DNA of 64,000 nt from Deinococcus sp. KSM4-11 (GCF_004801415.1 NZ_SSNX01000001.1:744001-808000); one strand, 5' to 3'; numbered from the stretch's first letter, positions 17,043 through 27,234 are shown. Notes: generated by a model not told the origin, from the letters alone. Made by a program: numbers and translations.

Positions 17043-17749
17043 TGGCCCACAGCTTCCCAGCGTGCGTCCACGATGTCCAGCACCTCGGCCAGCGAGTGGA
17101 TGGCGTCACCGTCCTGGCCGCTGAGATCAATCAGCCGGGCCTGCATTCCTACGGCGCGTGCTGCGGCGACGTTCTCGGCTTTGTCGTCGATGAACAGGAT
17201 CTCCCTGGGTTCGACCCCGAGGGTGGCCGCCGCATGGTGATAGGCGCCCGGCTCCGGCTTGTGGATGCCGACCGCACACGTGGCGATGGCCACGTCGATC
17301 AGGTCCGCCAGCCCGACCGCGACCAGCGTCCGGTCGATGCTGGGCAGCGTGTTGCTCAGGACGCCGATCTTCAGCCCCCGGGTTCGCAGTGCCGAGAGTA
17401 CATCCCGCGCACCAGAGACCGGTTTCATGTACGCCTCGTACGGGAACCGGGCCAGCCATTCCGGCGCAGCGTCGGCCGGGAGCTCCAGGCGCCGGGTCAA
17501 CTCCCGACCGTACTCTGACCAGAAGGCCTCCTCTTCGCTCAGAGTCCGGAGGTGCCACCACGACGACTCGCGGTCAGGCGACGTGTGATCGGCCCAGACG
17601 GCGGCCAGGACATGCCCCACATGGCTGGCGTCCAAGCCGTAGCGTGAGGCGGCCCACCGTGCAGCGTCGCGGTACACCGCCTGGTCAGTGTAGGCGATGG
17701 TGTCATCCCGGTCGAAGAGCACGGCCCGGAGGCCTGAAAGCGCGGTCAT
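17039..17749 (-). CDS. HAD-superfamily hydrolase
   Basis: A 236-residue HAD hydrolase with motif I as VLFDRDDTIAY, motif II around GVLSNTLPS and motif IV as ILFIDDKAENV. The alpha-helical cap suggests a phosphatase of the phosphoglycolate or pyrophosphatase group; the substrate is not assignable. It is the first gene of the probable murein-salvage operon and overlaps the M19 start. A TAGCAT box six bases before the ATG suggests a leaderless start. Confidence 0.8.
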   Translation of the reverse strand: MTALSGLRAVLFDRDDTIAYTDQAVYRDAARWAASRYGLDASHVGHVLAAVWADHTSPDRESSWWHLRTLSEEEAFWSEYGRELTRRLELPADAAPEWLARFPYEAYMKPVSGARDVLSALRTRGLKIGVLSNTLPSIDRTLVAVGLADLIDVAIATCAVGIHKPEPGAYHHAAATLGVEPREILFIDDKAENVAAARAVGMQARLIDLSGQDGDAIHSLAEVLDIVDARWEAVGQ

Positions 17750-17755
17750 ATCCGC

Positions 17756-17761
17756 ATGCTA
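17756..17761 (-). promoter_or_regulatory. -10 box for leaderless HAD/M19/NlpC operon
   Basis: TAGCAT on the minus strand, then six bases, then the ATG at 17749. The spacing places the transcript start at or next to the start codon. Confidence 0.5.
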
Positions 17762-17809
17762 GGAAATTTCCGTCACCCGTAAGCTCACTAACCTTCACCA
17801 AACTCCATG

Positions 17810-17889
17810 GATAGGCTCGCGCAATAATTATACATGTCTTGGCCATTTGACGCCACATAATCGCAGACATGAGCAAAATCGAGCCTATC
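17810..17889. repeat. Nested inverted repeats before the class V aminotransferase
   Basis: Outer arms GATAGGCTCG (17810-17819) and CGAGCCTATC (17880-17889) enclose inner arms CATGTCT (17833-17839) and AGACATG (17865-17871). All pairs are exact. The enclosed DNA is AT-rich. It could be a pair of operators brought together by looping, or encode a structured RNA. Confidence 0.5.
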
Positions 17890-17901
17890 TAAGCAATCGA
17901 A

Positions 17902-17930
17902 TTGCTCTACCCATCTCAATGGGCTATGCT
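17902..17930 (+). promoter_or_regulatory. Promoter of a leaderless aminotransferase mRNA
   Basis: TTGCTC, a 17-base spacer, and TATGCT lie six bases before the ATG at 17937. This is the clearest complete leaderless promoter in the window. Confidence 0.7.
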
Positions 17931-17936
17931 TGCCCC

Positions 17937-19085
17937 ATGTTCGACGACCTGCACCTCGACCACATTCTCCTCACCCCTGGCCCCACGCCCATTCACCCGA
18001 GGGCACAACAGGCCATGATGCGCGGCATGCTCGGCCATATGGATCCCGAGGTCTTCGCCCTGAACCGCGAAATTCAGGATGACCTGCGCGTCATGTACGG
18101 CACGGAACCCGAAGCCTTCACCGCCGTGCTGGCCGGCACCGGCAGCCTGGGCATGGAAGCCGGGTTCGCGAACCTCGTGGAGCAGGGCGATGAGGTGCTC
18201 GTCTGCGCGAACGGTTCCTTCGGCCGCCGCATGGCCGAGATGGCCGCCCGCTACGGAGCCCGCGTCCGCCTCGTCACCGCCCACCTGGGCGAGGCCATCC
18301 GCCCGGAAGACGTCGCGGCCCACCTCGACGGCGTGCAGATGGTCGCCATCGTGCACGGGGAGACCAGCACCGGCGTCCTGAACCCGGTGCCCGAGATTGC
18401 CGAACTCGTGAAGGGCAGCGGCGCCCTGCTGACCGTGGACGCCGTGACGACTGCGGGAATGGAACCGTTCTGTATGGACGCCTGGAGCGTGGATTATGCG
18501 TACACGGGCGCCCAGAAGTGCCTGTCCGCGCCTCCCGGCCTCGCTCCCGTCGCGATCAGCGAGCGGGCATTTGCCCGGTACAGTGCGCGCCGCACGCCCA
18601 CGCCTTTGTGGTACTGCGATTTCGAGGGCCTGCGGGATTACTGGGTCGAACACACCTACCACCACACGGTGCCCGTGAATCTGCACTACGCCTTCCATGC
18701 CGCCCTCCGCGCCGCTCTGGAAGAAGGCATGCCCGCCCGCCAGCAGCGCGTCCAGGAAGTCGGTACGGCCATCCTCGCCGCCCTGACTCCGCTGGGCTTC
18801 AGCCACTACGTGAAGCGTCCGGAAGATCGCCTGCCGACCGTGCTCGCCCTGCGACTCCCCGACGGCCTGGACGACGTGGCTGTCCGCAAGGCCCTGCGCC
18901 AGCGCGAGATCAGCGTCACCGGCGGTCTCGGCCCCACCGCGGGCGTGATCTGGAGACTCGGCCTGATGGGTGAGGCGGCCCGTCCCGCACCGTACCAGGC
19001 CCTGATGCGGGCCCTCGAGGACATCCTGGGCGAAACCGGACTGGTGCGCCGCTTCGACGAGTCGCTGGAAGCCGTCGTGGCCTGA
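17937..19085 (+). CDS. Class V aminotransferase (alanine/serine-glyoxylate type)
   Basis: A 382-residue PLP enzyme. It starts [13 protein letters not shown], typical for the alanine-glyoxylate / serine-glyoxylate group. The PLP-binding Lys is in [13 protein letters not shown], and the preceding DAVTTAG holds the Asp that contacts the pyridine ring. [16 protein letters not shown] near the end is the conserved Arg region binding substrate carboxylate. The start was chosen from the promoter six bases upstream and dropping of a 30-residue non-homologous extension. It is a single gene; whether alanine, serine or aspartate is the donor cannot be read from sequence. Confidence 0.88.
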   Translation: MFDDLHLDHILLTPGPTPIHPRAQQAMMRGMLGHMDPEVFALNREIQDDLRVMYGTEPEAFTAVLAGTGSLGMEAGFANLVEQGDEVLVCANGSFGRRMAEMAARYGARVRLVTAHLGEAIRPEDVAAHLDGVQMVAIVHGETSTGVLNPVPEIAELVKGSGALLTVDAVTTAGMEPFCMDAWSVDYAYTGAQKCLSAPPGLAPVAISERAFARYSARRTPTPLWYCDFEGLRDYWVEHTYHHTVPVNLHYAFHAALRAALEEGMPARQQRVQEVGTAILAALTPLGFSHYVKRPEDRLPTVLALRLPDGLDDVAVRKALRQREISVTGGLGPTAGVIWRLGLMGEAARPAPYQALMRALEDILGETGLVRRFDESLEAVVA

Positions 19086-19115
19086 CCTCAGCCCCCGCAC
19101 GTCGTGAACCGTCCC

Positions 19116-19152
19116 GACATCCACCCGTTCAGATGCCTGACGGGTGGATGTC
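19116..19152. terminator. Bidirectional hairpin between convergent genes
   Basis: Exact 13-base arms GACATCCACCCGT and ACGGGTGGATGTC with an 11-base loop. It sits between the converging aminotransferase and phosphoesterase genes and has no T-tract. Confidence 0.7.
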
Positions 19153-19182
19153 CTTGTGCCGACGGTATGGCTGGCTCTGCCC

Positions 19183-19887
19183 TCAGCCCATGCGTCCGGT
19201 CTTGATCACATCCGCGATCACGGGCGGCAGGTTCCACGCCATGATGTCGAACGCACTCGACGCGAAATCATATGTGACCTTGTGGAGCGAGACTTTCGGT
19301 TTGCGCCCGATACAGTCCACGATCGCGACATCCGCGCCCGGCTCGTGATTCAGCGTGAGCCCGACGCTGCCCGGATCGACGTAGGTCGTTTCACCGATCG
19401 TCCGCACGAACGGCACGTGTGAGCCGCCCACCACGACCACCCGCGCGGCCAGACTGTCGGCCAGCGCTTCCAGTTCCCGCTCGTTCGCCATCAGATCCAG
19501 GCGGATCTCGGGGTCGTGCGGACTGCCGTGGAAATACCGCACCCGTCCGATCGGCGTGGTGATCCGGCCGCCGGGAGGCAGGCGGCGCAGGAAATCCATC
19601 TGATCCGGCGTCAGCATCTTCTTCGTCCAGACGAGCACCTGATCGGCCACACCTTTGCGGTCGTTGCGGTCGCCCAGGTCGATCGCGACCCGCATGTCGC
19701 TGGAACCCAGTCCCGTGGCCCAGCCCTCGCGTTTCACGAAGTCGATCACGGGGCCGGGGCTGGCGCCGTAGCCGACCAGGTCCCCCACGACCACCACCTG
19801 GTTGACGATATTGTCGGTCAGGAACCGTTTCACGGCAGTGAGTGCGTGAATGTTCCCGTGAATGTCACTGATGAAGGCCACTCTCAA
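19183..19887 (-). CDS. Metallophosphoesterase-like protein with altered metal site
   Basis: A 234-residue protein of the calcineurin-like fold. It starts [16 protein letters not shown] (D-x-H) and has [11 protein letters not shown] (GD). The canonical GNHD is replaced by LGSSDMR and the GHTH by GGSHVPF, so a metal-binding Asn, the catalytic His and one metal-ligand His are missing. It may be a binding protein or use a different metal arrangement. The start is TTG at 19887, or GTG two codons later. It is divergent from lnt. Family assignment is firm; activity is doubtful. Confidence 0.75.
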   Translation of the reverse strand: MRVAFISDIHGNIHALTAVKRFLTDNIVNQVVVVGDLVGYGASPGPVIDFVKREGWATGLGSSDMRVAIDLGDRNDRKGVADQVLVWTKKMLTPDQMDFLRRLPPGGRITTPIGRVRYFHGSPHDPEIRLDLMANERELEALADSLAARVVVVGGSHVPFVRTIGETTYVDPGSVGLTLNHEPGADVAIVDCIGRKPKVSLHKVTYDFASSAFDIMAWNLPPVIADVIKTGRMG

Positions 19888-19950
19888 GGTAGGCGCATCC
19901 TAGAGCATCCACGTCCACCTGACCGCGTCCTCACGGCCACACCCCCTATC

Positions 19951-21426
19951 ATGGCGGGCGTGCCTGCCCTGAGCGCCCCCGTGACCGCCGCCCTGCTCGG
20001 CGTGCTGCTGGCCCTGTGCAGCGTTCCGCTGCCGTGGAGTGGCGTGGCGTTTCTTCCTCTGGCGGGCGTGCTGTGGTACGCCGCGCAGGGTCGGGAAGCG
20101 CAGCATGTCGCCTCACGGATCTTCTGGTCCGGCGTGGGGCTGTTCACGGTTCACCTGTGGTGGCTGACGACCTTCCTGAACAAACTGCTCGGCACCGGCA
20201 CCGGCGCGCTCGCCCTCTTCCTGTTTCTCCTGGAAGGAGCGTTCCTGGCCGTCATGGCCTACCCGCTCGCCCGCTGGATCCGCGACCCGGCCGCGCGCAC
20301 CTGGGCCCTCGCGGGCGGATGGGTGATCCTCGAGTGGCTGCGGTTCCTGGGCCCGCTGGCCTTCCCGTGGCCCACCCTGGGCTCGACGCTGCTGCCGACC
20401 GCCGCCATTCAGATCGCCGATCTAGGCGGCGTGCTCCTCGGGAGCGTCCTGGTCACGTTCACGGCCGCGAGTCTGGCCTCGTTCGCCCTGTCCCGGACGC
20501 CCTGGGGCAGAGGACGACCCCTCGTCCTCGCGGTCGTCGCCTGGGTGGTGGCGCTCGGCTATGGCCTGACCCGCACCGCCGGTGTCGGGCCCGTCCAACC
20601 GATGATGGTGCTGCGAACTCCCTTCGATTCCTTCGGGCGGGCCACGGGCTCCGTCAGTCCCGAGGAGCAGGAACGGCAGCAGCGCGTGGCCTCGCAGCAA
20701 CGCCAGCCCGGCGAAGTCGTCGTGTGGAGTGAAACGGCCCTGACGGCACCCGGCCGGCCGGCGTTCCTGCCGGGCTTCATCGGCCCAGGCATCAGCGGCG
20801 TGGGGTCTGGGAGCAGCCAGCCGGAATTCAACGCTGTGGCCGCCATCGACGCCACGTCACATGCCACCAGCTGGAGCGACAAGAGCAAACTGGTGCCTTT
20901 CGGGGAGTATTTCCCCCTCTACCGGCCGCTGCACCCGCTGTACGCCATCATCGAGAACGCCATTCACATCCAGCTCGGCGGAGTCGAGGAAAGCGCCGAT
21001 CCACGCCCCCTGTCGCTGAACGGTGTCCGCTACGGCGCGTACATCTGTTACGACTCCGTGTTCCCGGCGGTCGCCCGCACGCTCGTCCGGCAGGGCGCGC
21101 AGGTGCTCGTGAATCCCAGCAACGACGGCTGGTACGACGGCTGGGGTGTCCTCCAGCACTACAACATGGGCCGCATCCGTGCCATCGAGACCCGGCGCTG
21201 GCTGGTTCGCAGTGTCAACCGGGGCGTGGCGGGCAGCATCAACGACCTCGGACAGCCTGTGCGGATCGTGGGCGCAGGGGAGACCATGCAGGTGCTCCAC
21301 GTCCGCCCGCACCTCCTGAACGGCACGACCCTCTACCTGCGCCTTGGCGACGCCCCCGCTCTGATCCTTGCGGCCCTGATGATCCTCTTCGGCCTGCGCG
21401 TCGACGCGCAGGCCCGGCGCTGGTGA
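19951..21426 (+). CDS. lnt: Apolipoprotein N-acyltransferase-like protein
   Basis: A 491-residue membrane enzyme. About six N-terminal helices (to residue ~215) precede a nitrilase-like domain. The Lnt triad can be placed: Glu in VVWSETAL, Lys in [11 protein letters not shown], Cys in [17 protein letters not shown]-type aromatic loops are seen as [10 protein letters not shown] last helix follows at the C-terminus. Lnt adds the third acyl chain to lipoproteins at the outer face of the inner membrane. It sits in a divergent pair with the phosphoesterase and converges on the recombinase gene. Confidence 0.88.
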   Translation: MAGVPALSAPVTAALLGVLLALCSVPLPWSGVAFLPLAGVLWYAAQGREAQHVASRIFWSGVGLFTVHLWWLTTFLNKLLGTGTGALALFLFLLEGAFLAVMAYPLARWIRDPAARTWALAGGWVILEWLRFLGPLAFPWPTLGSTLLPTAAIQIADLGGVLLGSVLVTFTAASLASFALSRTPWGRGRPLVLAVVAWVVALGYGLTRTAGVGPVQPMMVLRTPFDSFGRATGSVSPEEQERQQRVASQQRQPGEVVVWSETALTAPGRPAFLPGFIGPGISGVGSGSSQPEFNAVAAIDATSHATSWSDKSKLVPFGEYFPLYRPLHPLYAIIENAIHIQLGGVEESADPRPLSLNGVRYGAYICYDSVFPAVARTLVRQGAQVLVNPSNDGWYDGWGVLQHYNMGRIRAIETRRWLVRSVNRGVAGSINDLGQPVRIVGAGETMQVLHVRPHLLNGTTLYLRLGDAPALILAALMILFGLRVDAQARRW

Positions 21427-21432
21427 GCGAGC

Positions 21433-22401
21433 CTACCGGAAGCCCTCGACCACATCGTTCAGGTCATCCTCGGGCACTTCCACGTAGCGCCGGGTGGTGT
21501 CCACCTGCTCGTGACCCAGGAATCCGGCCACGCGCGTGAAGTCCTTCGTGGCCGCATAGAGCTGCGTTCCCGCGTACTTCCGTCCGGCATGAAAGCCCCG
21601 GAATTCGTGGGAGACCCCAGCCCGGAGCGCGACCTTCTGCAGGCGTTCGTAGGCGCTGGAATACGCCCGGAACGAGATCACATGGCCGCTCGGCGCGGGA
21701 ACGTCCTCCTTATGGGTGACCAAAGCTTCCTTCAAACGGGCACTCAAGGGCACGACCCGCGCCTTGTCGCCCTTGCCATGCGTGACGCGTAGGCGTCGGC
21801 CAGGAAGATCGAGATCGACCCATTGCACCGCCAGGGCTTCCGCGATCCGCAGGCCGCCGTGTGCCATGAGCAGCAGCAGCACCCGTTCTTGGGCGTCCGC
21901 CTCGGCCAGCATGGATTGAATGAAATCCGCACGGTATGGAGGATTCTTGACGATGCCCTTCGTCCGGTCTTTGGGCCGACGGACATCCGAGAACGGATCG
22001 GCATCTGTGGCGCCCGCCCAGCGCAGCGCCCGGTATAGGGCTGAGGCGGCAGCCACGCGGGCCATGACCGTGGCGGGTTTCAGTCCGGCGTCCGAGAGCG
22101 ACGCTACGAACATGGAGGGTTCCCGGCGTCCTGGATGCAGCAGGTTCCAGGCGTGGGCCGCCGCGTGCTCGACAAGCACCTCGACACCCTTACGGTAGGC
22201 CCGCAGCGTATGCGGACTGAGGCGGACACCCGCGCTCGTATCGCTGGTCAGGAAGGCCTGGGTCAGGTTCCACAGGTCGGTGACGTCCTTGTCACGCGCG
22301 GCCACGGTCGCCCTCACACGCAGGGCCTCGTCGCTGAGGCCGGTGAAGGTGCGGGCCTGGCTCAGGCGGTCGCCGGTATAGGGTGTCAGCTCGCTAGACA
22401 T
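21433..22401 (-). CDS. Xer-type tyrosine recombinase
   Basis: A tyrosine recombinase of 322 residues (328 if the upstream ATG at 22419 is used). The N-terminal SAM-like core-binding domain includes SPHTLRAYRKGVEVL. The catalytic domain shows Arg in HGGLRIAEAL, Lys in HGKGDKAR, His-x-x-Arg in HAGRKYAG, His in FLGHEQVDTT and Tyr in RRYVEV. No phage or integron genes are near. I chose the second ATG because the first lies inside the spacer of a dif-like site (22406-22433) immediately upstream. It could be the chromosome-dimer resolvase; alternatively an orphan integrase. Confidence 0.85.
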   Translation of the reverse strand: MSSELTPYTGDRLSQARTFTGLSDEALRVRATVAARDKDVTDLWNLTQAFLTSDTSAGVRLSPHTLRAYRKGVEVLVEHAAAHAWNLLHPGRREPSMFVASLSDAGLKPATVMARVAAASALYRALRWAGATDADPFSDVRRPKDRTKGIVKNPPYRADFIQSMLAEADAQERVLLLLMAHGGLRIAEALAVQWVDLDLPGRRLRVTHGKGDKARVVPLSARLKEALVTHKEDVPAPSGHVISFRAYSSAYERLQKVALRAGVSHEFRGFHAGRKYAGTQLYAATKDFTRVAGFLGHEQVDTTRRYVEVPEDDLNDVVEGFR

Positions 22402-22405
22402 CTGT

Positions 22406-22433
22406 TCCGATGATAACATGCCTTATCAACGGA
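22406..22433. other. dif-like recombination site
   Basis: Left arm TCCGATGATAA, six-base spacer CATGCC, right arm TTATCAACGGA. The arms are inverted copies matching at 10 of 11 positions, and the inner ATAA-N6-TTAT is that of known dif sites. It abuts the tyrosine recombinase gene, as difSL does with xerS in streptococci and lactococci. A second dyad ATCAAC-GGAG-GTTGAT overlaps its right end (22425-22440). Confidence 0.6.
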
Positions 22434-22546
22434 GGTTGATCAGCTAGCTTAGACCCGAGGAATGGAGCCCGGTGGATGAACTCCAGGATCTGTACCCCTC
22501 GGGCGAATTCCGAGGCCCCTTCCTGGCCTTCCTGTGAGCTTGCCAT

Positions 22547-22578
22547 AAAAAGAGCGCCCTGGACGATGAATCCAGGGC
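22547..22578 (-). terminator. Intrinsic terminator of the second lipid kinase gene
   Basis: On the minus strand GCCCTGGA, a seven-base loop, TCCAGGGC, four bases, then TTTTT. It lies 18 bases after the kinase stop. Confidence 0.85.
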
Positions 22579-22595
22579 ACCGGGAACGCAGATTG

Positions 22596-23588
22596 TCAGG
22601 TGGTGAGCTGTTCCACCGTGCTCGGCGTCAGGTACCGGACAGCTCCAGGAAGAATCCGGGCGGTGAACGGCGTGGTTTCCTCGTGCAGTTCGCCGTCGTA
22701 CTGGAGCGGGAACGGTTCGGCGGAATGAACCGTCACTTCCTTGGCCTCGAGGGTTTCCAGATTGCCCTTGAACAGCGGATCGCCGAGGTTCAGTTTCGAC
22801 CGTACGGAATCGATGATGTTCGGCACCAGGCGCAGGAGGTTGCCCGCCTGCATGAGGATCACCGTGAAGCGACCGTCGCTCGGACTGATGTCGGTGGTGA
22901 TGGGCAGCCGGAAGTTGGCCATACCAAAATTCGCGACCATCACGCCGATGCCCTCGAACTCGCGGTGCTGGCCGTCGATGGTGAGCGTGAAGGTGGTCTT
23001 CTTCGGGTTGAGCTGCTTCATGGCGCTCATGACATATGCGAGCGCGCCGAACTTGTCCTTGAGTTCCTCGCTGTCCCGGATCATGGCGGCGTCGGCCCCG
23101 GCGCCGGTGAGCATGGCGAAGCCCTTCTTCTCGTCGCGCACCTCGACCTCGCCGAGATCCACACGAACCGAGTGACCGGTCGCCACCACCAGCGCGAGTT
23201 CGCGCGGTGTGGTTGGCAGATCGAGGTTCTGTGCGATCAGGTTCGCCGTTCCGGCCGGATAGGCCAGCAGAGGAACGTTCTTGTACCGGCTGGCGTACGA
23301 CACGGAACTGACCGTGCCGTCACCACCGGCCGCCACGACCGCATGGAAGGATTCGATGTCCTGCACGTACTCACTCATGGGTTTGTCTGGGGTCAGTTCC
23401 CGTTCTGTCAGGTCTGCTCCGGCCTCGCGGAGAAGCCGGTTGAACTCGGGGAGACCGCTGTCGCCGTTCCCGCTCTTGGGGTTGAAGATCACGAGAATCC
23501 GCTTTCCGGTCATGGCAGGAATGGCGACCTGAGGTGCTGCTGGGGTGGCCGAACTTCCGGCGGTGGGGGGGGGCGTTTGACCGGTCAT
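22596..23588 (-). CDS. Diacylglycerol kinase-family protein
   Basis: About 330 residues. An N-terminal low-complexity Pro/Ala stretch (first 25 residues) is followed by the DAGK catalytic domain: [30 protein letters not shown], and [13 protein letters not shown]. The substrate may be diacylglycerol or another lipid alcohol. Two ATG codons four codons apart (23600 and 23588) are possible; a TCTAAT box lies just before the second. It is divergent from a small lipoprotein gene and ends in a strong terminator, so it is monocistronic. Only distantly like the kinase at 1.8 kb. Confidence 0.82.
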   Translation of the reverse strand: MTGQTPPPTAGSSATPAAPQVAIPAMTGKRILVIFNPKSGNGDSGLPEFNRLLREAGADLTERELTPDKPMSEYVQDIESFHAVVAAGGDGTVSSVSYASRYKNVPLLAYPAGTANLIAQNLDLPTTPRELALVVATGHSVRVDLGEVEVRDEKKGFAMLTGAGADAAMIRDSEELKDKFGALAYVMSAMKQLNPKKTTFTLTIDGQHREFEGIGVMVANFGMANFRLPITTDISPSDGRFTVILMQAGNLLRLVPNIIDSVRSKLNLGDPLFKGNLETLEAKEVTVHSAEPFPLQYDGELHEETTPFTARILPGAVRYLTPSTVEQLTT

Positions 23589-23625
23589 GTCAAAGGTCAT
23601 TAGACTGCCGGTGGAGGCTGTTGCT

Positions 23626-24003
23626 ATGCTGCGTTTCTTTGTTGCTCCTTTACTGTTCGCCGGGGTGCTCGCATCCTGTGCGCCACGCCAGCAGACCCAG
23701 ACCGCCGAGCAGATGGTGACGGTCACCCCCATGCTCGTGAAGGTCTCAGAAGCAGGAGCCAGGGGCGGGAAAGTGACCATCCAGGGCCGGTTCCTGGGCG
23801 GCCCCGGCATCGGAAAGGTTCGTCTTGGCGCGAACGAGACCGGTCAGGGCGGCTTCGTCTTCCCAGCGTCGGCCGTCGTCTCCTGGACGGATACCGAGAT
23901 CGTGCTGACGATTCCCTCCGACGCACCCGTGGGGGGAAGCTGGCTGTTCGTCGAGGTCGGCGGCAAGCAGTCCACAGGCCTGCCGTACAGCGTCAGCCAG
24001 TAA
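23626..24003 (+). CDS. Small lipoprotein with an IPT/TIG-like domain
   Basis: A 125-residue protein. A signal peptide ends in a lipobox, LFAGVLASC, so Cys16 is probably lipidated. The rest looks like one IPT/TIG immunoglobulin-like domain: [13 protein letters not shown], then [18 protein letters not shown], then [10 protein letters not shown]. The ATG with an upstream GGAGG was chosen over an earlier in-frame ATG that overlaps the divergent kinase start. Probably a surface-anchored binding protein; partner unknown. Confidence 0.75.
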   Translation: MLRFFVAPLLFAGVLASCAPRQQTQTAEQMVTVTPMLVKVSEAGARGGKVTIQGRFLGGPGIGKVRLGANETGQGGFVFPASAVVSWTDTEIVLTIPSDAPVGGSWLFVEVGGKQSTGLPYSVSQ

Positions 24004-24021
24004 CCGGCTCACTCCCTTCCG

Positions 24022-24054
24022 GAGGGCGGCCACGGCGCAAGTCGGGCCGCCCTC
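24022..24054 (+). terminator. Terminator-like hairpin after the lipoprotein gene
   Basis: Exact ten-base arms GAGGGCGGCC and GGCCGCCCTC with a 13-base loop, followed by TCCCCT. There is no real T-tract. Confidence 0.6.
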
Positions 24055-24111
24055 TCCCCTGCCGCGCCCCACGGACGGCCGCCCTGGCCTGCGCGGTACA
24101 CTCCTTTGGTT

Positions 24112-25458
24112 ATGGCGATTCAGCGGCCCAAGGGTACTCAGGACCACCTGCCGGATGGCAGTCCGAAACTCAGTCTCGATACGCGGGCAGCCGCCTTTCA
24201 GCATGTGCAGGACACAGCCCGGCAGGTTCTCACACGGGCTGGAGCGCAGTTCATCACCACCCCGGTCTTCGAGGAAGCAGACCTCGTTAAGCGCGGCGTG
24301 GGGGGCAGCACGGACATCGTCCGCAAGGAGATGTTCACCGTCTATTACTTCGGGGATCACGGCGGCTTCATCCTGCGCCCAGAGGGCACGGCCGGCATCG
24401 TCCGCGCGTACCTCCAGAACGGTCTCAAGCAGCTTCCCGCGCCCTTGAAACTCTGGACGCACGGCCCGATGTTCCGTGCGGAAAACGTCCAGAAGGGCCG
24501 CCTGAGACAGTTCCATCAGGTGGATTACGAGGTGCTCGGCAGCACCGATCCGCTGGTGGATGCCGAGGCGATCTTGCTGATGGTGGAGGTGGTGAAGGCC
24601 CTGGGCCTGACCGGCGTGCGCGTAAAACTGGGAAGTATCGGTGACCCCGCTGACCGGGACACTTACAACGCCTACCTGCGCGACCTGTTCGGCACGCACG
24701 TCGAGCGGTTGTCGGACGACTCGAAGGATCGGCTGGAACGCAATCCCATGCGGATTCTCGATTCCAAGAGTGCCGGGGATCAGGTGTTGATCGCGGAACT
24801 GGGCGTGAAGCCCATGCTGGACTTCCTCGGTAACGACGCGCGTGAGCACTTTCAGGCCGTGCAGAAGTACCTGGACGCCTGGGACGTGGCGTATGACGTC
24901 GACCCGAGCATCGTGCGCGGCCTGGACTACTACCGCCGGACGGCCTGGGAACTGCACCACGAGGGCGTTGGCGCGAAGTCGGCGCTGGGTGGCGGAGGGC
25001 GCTATGACGGTCTGGCTGAGCAGCTGGGCGGGCCGCTGGTACCGGGGATCGGCTGGGCCTTCGGTATCGAGCGGCTGCTCCTGGCCATGGAAGCCGAGGG
25101 GCTGGACATTCCAGGGCTGGGCGGGCCGCTGTTGTATGTGGTGGCGCTGGACGATGAGTTTGTGGGTCACGCGGCGACTGTGGCCATAACGGCCCGGCGT
25201 GTGGCGCGGGCCGAGTTCGCCTACCGTGCCGTGAAACCGGGGAATGCCTTCCGGGATGCGGAGAGGCGCGGGGTGCGGCTCGTCGCCCTGATCGGCTCAG
25301 ACGAGGCACAGCAGAACGTACTGAGCATCAAGAACCTTGCCACGGGCGTTCAGACGACCGTCGCGACCCACGAACTGAACGCCTTCCTCTCGGAGCAGCT
25401 TGAACACACCGGTTCAGCCGTGGCGCCCAACTCGGCCGTCGCGCAGGAGAATGCATGA
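24112..25458 (+). CDS. hisS: Histidyl-tRNA synthetase
   Basis: A 448-residue class IIa synthetase. Motif 1 region starts at [13 protein letters not shown]; motif 2 is [16 protein letters not shown]; the histidine-specific loop is [11 protein letters not shown]; motif 3 is [17 protein letters not shown]-terminal anticodon-binding domain follows. A TACACT box lies nine bases before the ATG. The aspS start overlaps the stop (ATGA), so hisS-aspS is a two-gene operon, an arrangement also common in Firmicutes. No T-box leader is visible upstream. Confidence 0.95.
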   Translation: MAIQRPKGTQDHLPDGSPKLSLDTRAAAFQHVQDTARQVLTRAGAQFITTPVFEEADLVKRGVGGSTDIVRKEMFTVYYFGDHGGFILRPEGTAGIVRAYLQNGLKQLPAPLKLWTHGPMFRAENVQKGRLRQFHQVDYEVLGSTDPLVDAEAILLMVEVVKALGLTGVRVKLGSIGDPADRDTYNAYLRDLFGTHVERLSDDSKDRLERNPMRILDSKSAGDQVLIAELGVKPMLDFLGNDAREHFQAVQKYLDAWDVAYDVDPSIVRGLDYYRRTAWELHHEGVGAKSALGGGGRYDGLAEQLGGPLVPGIGWAFGIERLLLAMEAEGLDIPGLGGPLLYVVALDDEFVGHAATVAITARRVARAEFAYRAVKPGNAFRDAERRGVRLVALIGSDEAQQNVLSIKNLATGVQTTVATHELNAFLSEQLEHTGSAVAPNSAVAQENA

Positions 25459-27188
25459 AACGCACCGCTTACATCGGCCAGCTCACGCCCACGCATGCTG
25501 GGCAGACTGTGACCCTGCAGGGCTGGGTGAACCGCCGGCGTGACCTGGGCGGCCTGATCTTCCTGGAACTCCGTGACCGCAGCGGGCTCGTGCAGGTGCA
25601 GGTGGAACCGGACTCTCTGGCCTTCGCGCAGGCGGATCAACTGCGGGCCGAGTATGTCGCCGAGATCGAGGGCGTGTATCAGGCGCGTCCGGAGGCGCAG
25701 CGCAAGGGTGGCAGCGCCGATTACGAGGTCATCGCTGGCCGGGTTCGGGTACTGAACACCGCGAAGACGCCGCCCTTCGAGCTGGACAGGGGCGACAGCG
25801 TGGCCGAGGATATTCGCCTGAAGTACCGCTACCTGGATCTGCGCCGTCCGGAAATGCAGCGTCACCTGCTGCTGCGCTCGGCGGCTGTGGCAGCCATCAC
25901 GTCGTTTCTGGCGGGCGAGGGGTTCGTGCAGGTCGAGACGCCCATGCTCACGAAATCCACGCCGGAAGGTGCGCGGGATTTCCTGGTGCCCAGCCGCCTG
26001 AATCCTGGCGAGTTCTACGCGCTGCCGCAGTCGCCGCAGCTGTTCAAGCAGCTGCTGATGATCTCCGGAATGGATCGGTACTACCAGCTCGCCCGCTGTT
26101 TCCGGGACGAGGACCTGCGGGCAGACCGGCAGCCGGATTTCACGCAACTCGATATGGAACTGTCATTCGTTGACCAGGAGGACGTGCTGGAGCTGAACGA
26201 GCGGCTCATGGCGCACGTTTTCCGCGAGACCCTGGGCGTAGAGCTGTCTCTCCCCTTCCCACGCATGACTTACCACGACGCGATGGATCAGTACGGGTCG
26301 GACAAACCGGATCTGCGGTTTGACCTGGTCTTCCACGATGTGACCGACCTGTTCCGTGGCGGCGAGTTCAAGGCCTTTGCGGACGCTCCCTGCGTGAAGG
26401 CACTCGTGGCGCCGGAACTGACCCGCAAGCAGATCGACGAACTGGAACGCGTGGCGAAACAGAACGGAGCGCGTGGTCTGGCGTGGCTCAAGCGCGACGG
26501 CATGGCGTTCACGGGTGGAATCAGCAAGTTCGTGAGTGAGCAGGCAGATGCCCTCATGACCGCGACAGGTGTACCTGAAGGAGGCACGCTGCTGTTTAGC
26601 GCCGGCCCCTGGAAGACGGCTGTCTCTGCCCTCGGGGCTGTTCGCCTGGCCCTCCGCGACCTGTTCGACCTCGCGGCCACCGGCTCCGCCTACCACGTGT
26701 CGTGGGTCACAGATTTTCCTCAACTGGAGTTCGACGAGGACAGCAACACTTGGACGTACATGCATCACCCCTTCACCGCGCCGCACCCCGATGACGTGGC
26801 CCTCTTCGGCACCGAGCGTCAGGGCGAGATCCGCGCCCAGGCCTATGACCTGGTGCTGAACGGATTCGAGGTGGGCGGTGGCAGTATCCGCATTCACGAC
26901 CCCGTGGTGCAGGGCCAGATGTTCCAGGCGATTGGGTTTACGCCGCAGCAGGCGCAGGAGAAATTCGGGTTCTTCCTTGATGCCCTGACGTATGGAACGC
27001 CGCCGCACGGTGGCATTGCCTGGGGATTCGACCGCCTGATCATGGTCATGACGGGTGCGTCCAGCATCCGCGAAGTGATCGCCTTCCCGAAGAACAACCG
27101 TGGCGTCGACCTAATGGCAGAGGCTCCCTCCCCTGTCGAACGAAGCCAGCTCGCGGACATTGGCCTGCATTTGATTGAAACAGACTGA
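25455..27188 (+). CDS. aspS: Aspartyl-tRNA synthetase, bacterial type
   Basis: A 577-residue bacterial-type AspRS: N-terminal OB-fold anticodon domain ([17 protein letters not shown]), class II motif 2 ([20 protein letters not shown]), the bacterial-specific GAD insertion (about residues 295-410) and motif 3 ([13 protein letters not shown]). The GAD insert and length separate it from the shorter archaeal-type, non-discriminating AspRS that Deinococcus also carries elsewhere. This one should charge tRNA-Asp. Coupled to hisS by a four-base overlap. Confidence 0.95.
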   Translation: MKRTAYIGQLTPTHAGQTVTLQGWVNRRRDLGGLIFLELRDRSGLVQVQVEPDSLAFAQADQLRAEYVAEIEGVYQARPEAQRKGGSADYEVIAGRVRVLNTAKTPPFELDRGDSVAEDIRLKYRYLDLRRPEMQRHLLLRSAAVAAITSFLAGEGFVQVETPMLTKSTPEGARDFLVPSRLNPGEFYALPQSPQLFKQLLMISGMDRYYQLARCFRDEDLRADRQPDFTQLDMELSFVDQEDVLELNERLMAHVFRETLGVELSLPFPRMTYHDAMDQYGSDKPDLRFDLVFHDVTDLFRGGEFKAFADAPCVKALVAPELTRKQIDELERVAKQNGARGLAWLKRDGMAFTGGISKFVSEQADALMTATGVPEGGTLLFSAGPWKTAVSALGAVRLALRDLFDLAATGSAYHVSWVTDFPQLEFDEDSNTWTYMHHPFTAPHPDDVALFGTERQGEIRAQAYDLVLNGFEVGGGSIRIHDPVVQGQMFQAIGFTPQQAQEKFGFFLDALTYGTPPHGGIAWGFDRLIMVMTGASSIREVIAFPKNNRGVDLMAEAPSPVERSQLADIGLHLIETD

Positions 27189-27234
27189 TGTAATGGAAGG
27201 GGCCGTAAGGCCTCTCCGATTACCGATTACCTAA

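Noticed and set aside
21433..22433. Prophage or integron around the tyrosine recombinase
   Set aside because: Neighbours are housekeeping genes, there is no tRNA attachment site and no gene cassettes or phage genes.
24004..24111. Possible T-box or attenuator before hisS
   Set aside because: Only a terminator-like hairpin of the preceding gene is present; no T-box TGGTACC or His specifier was found.
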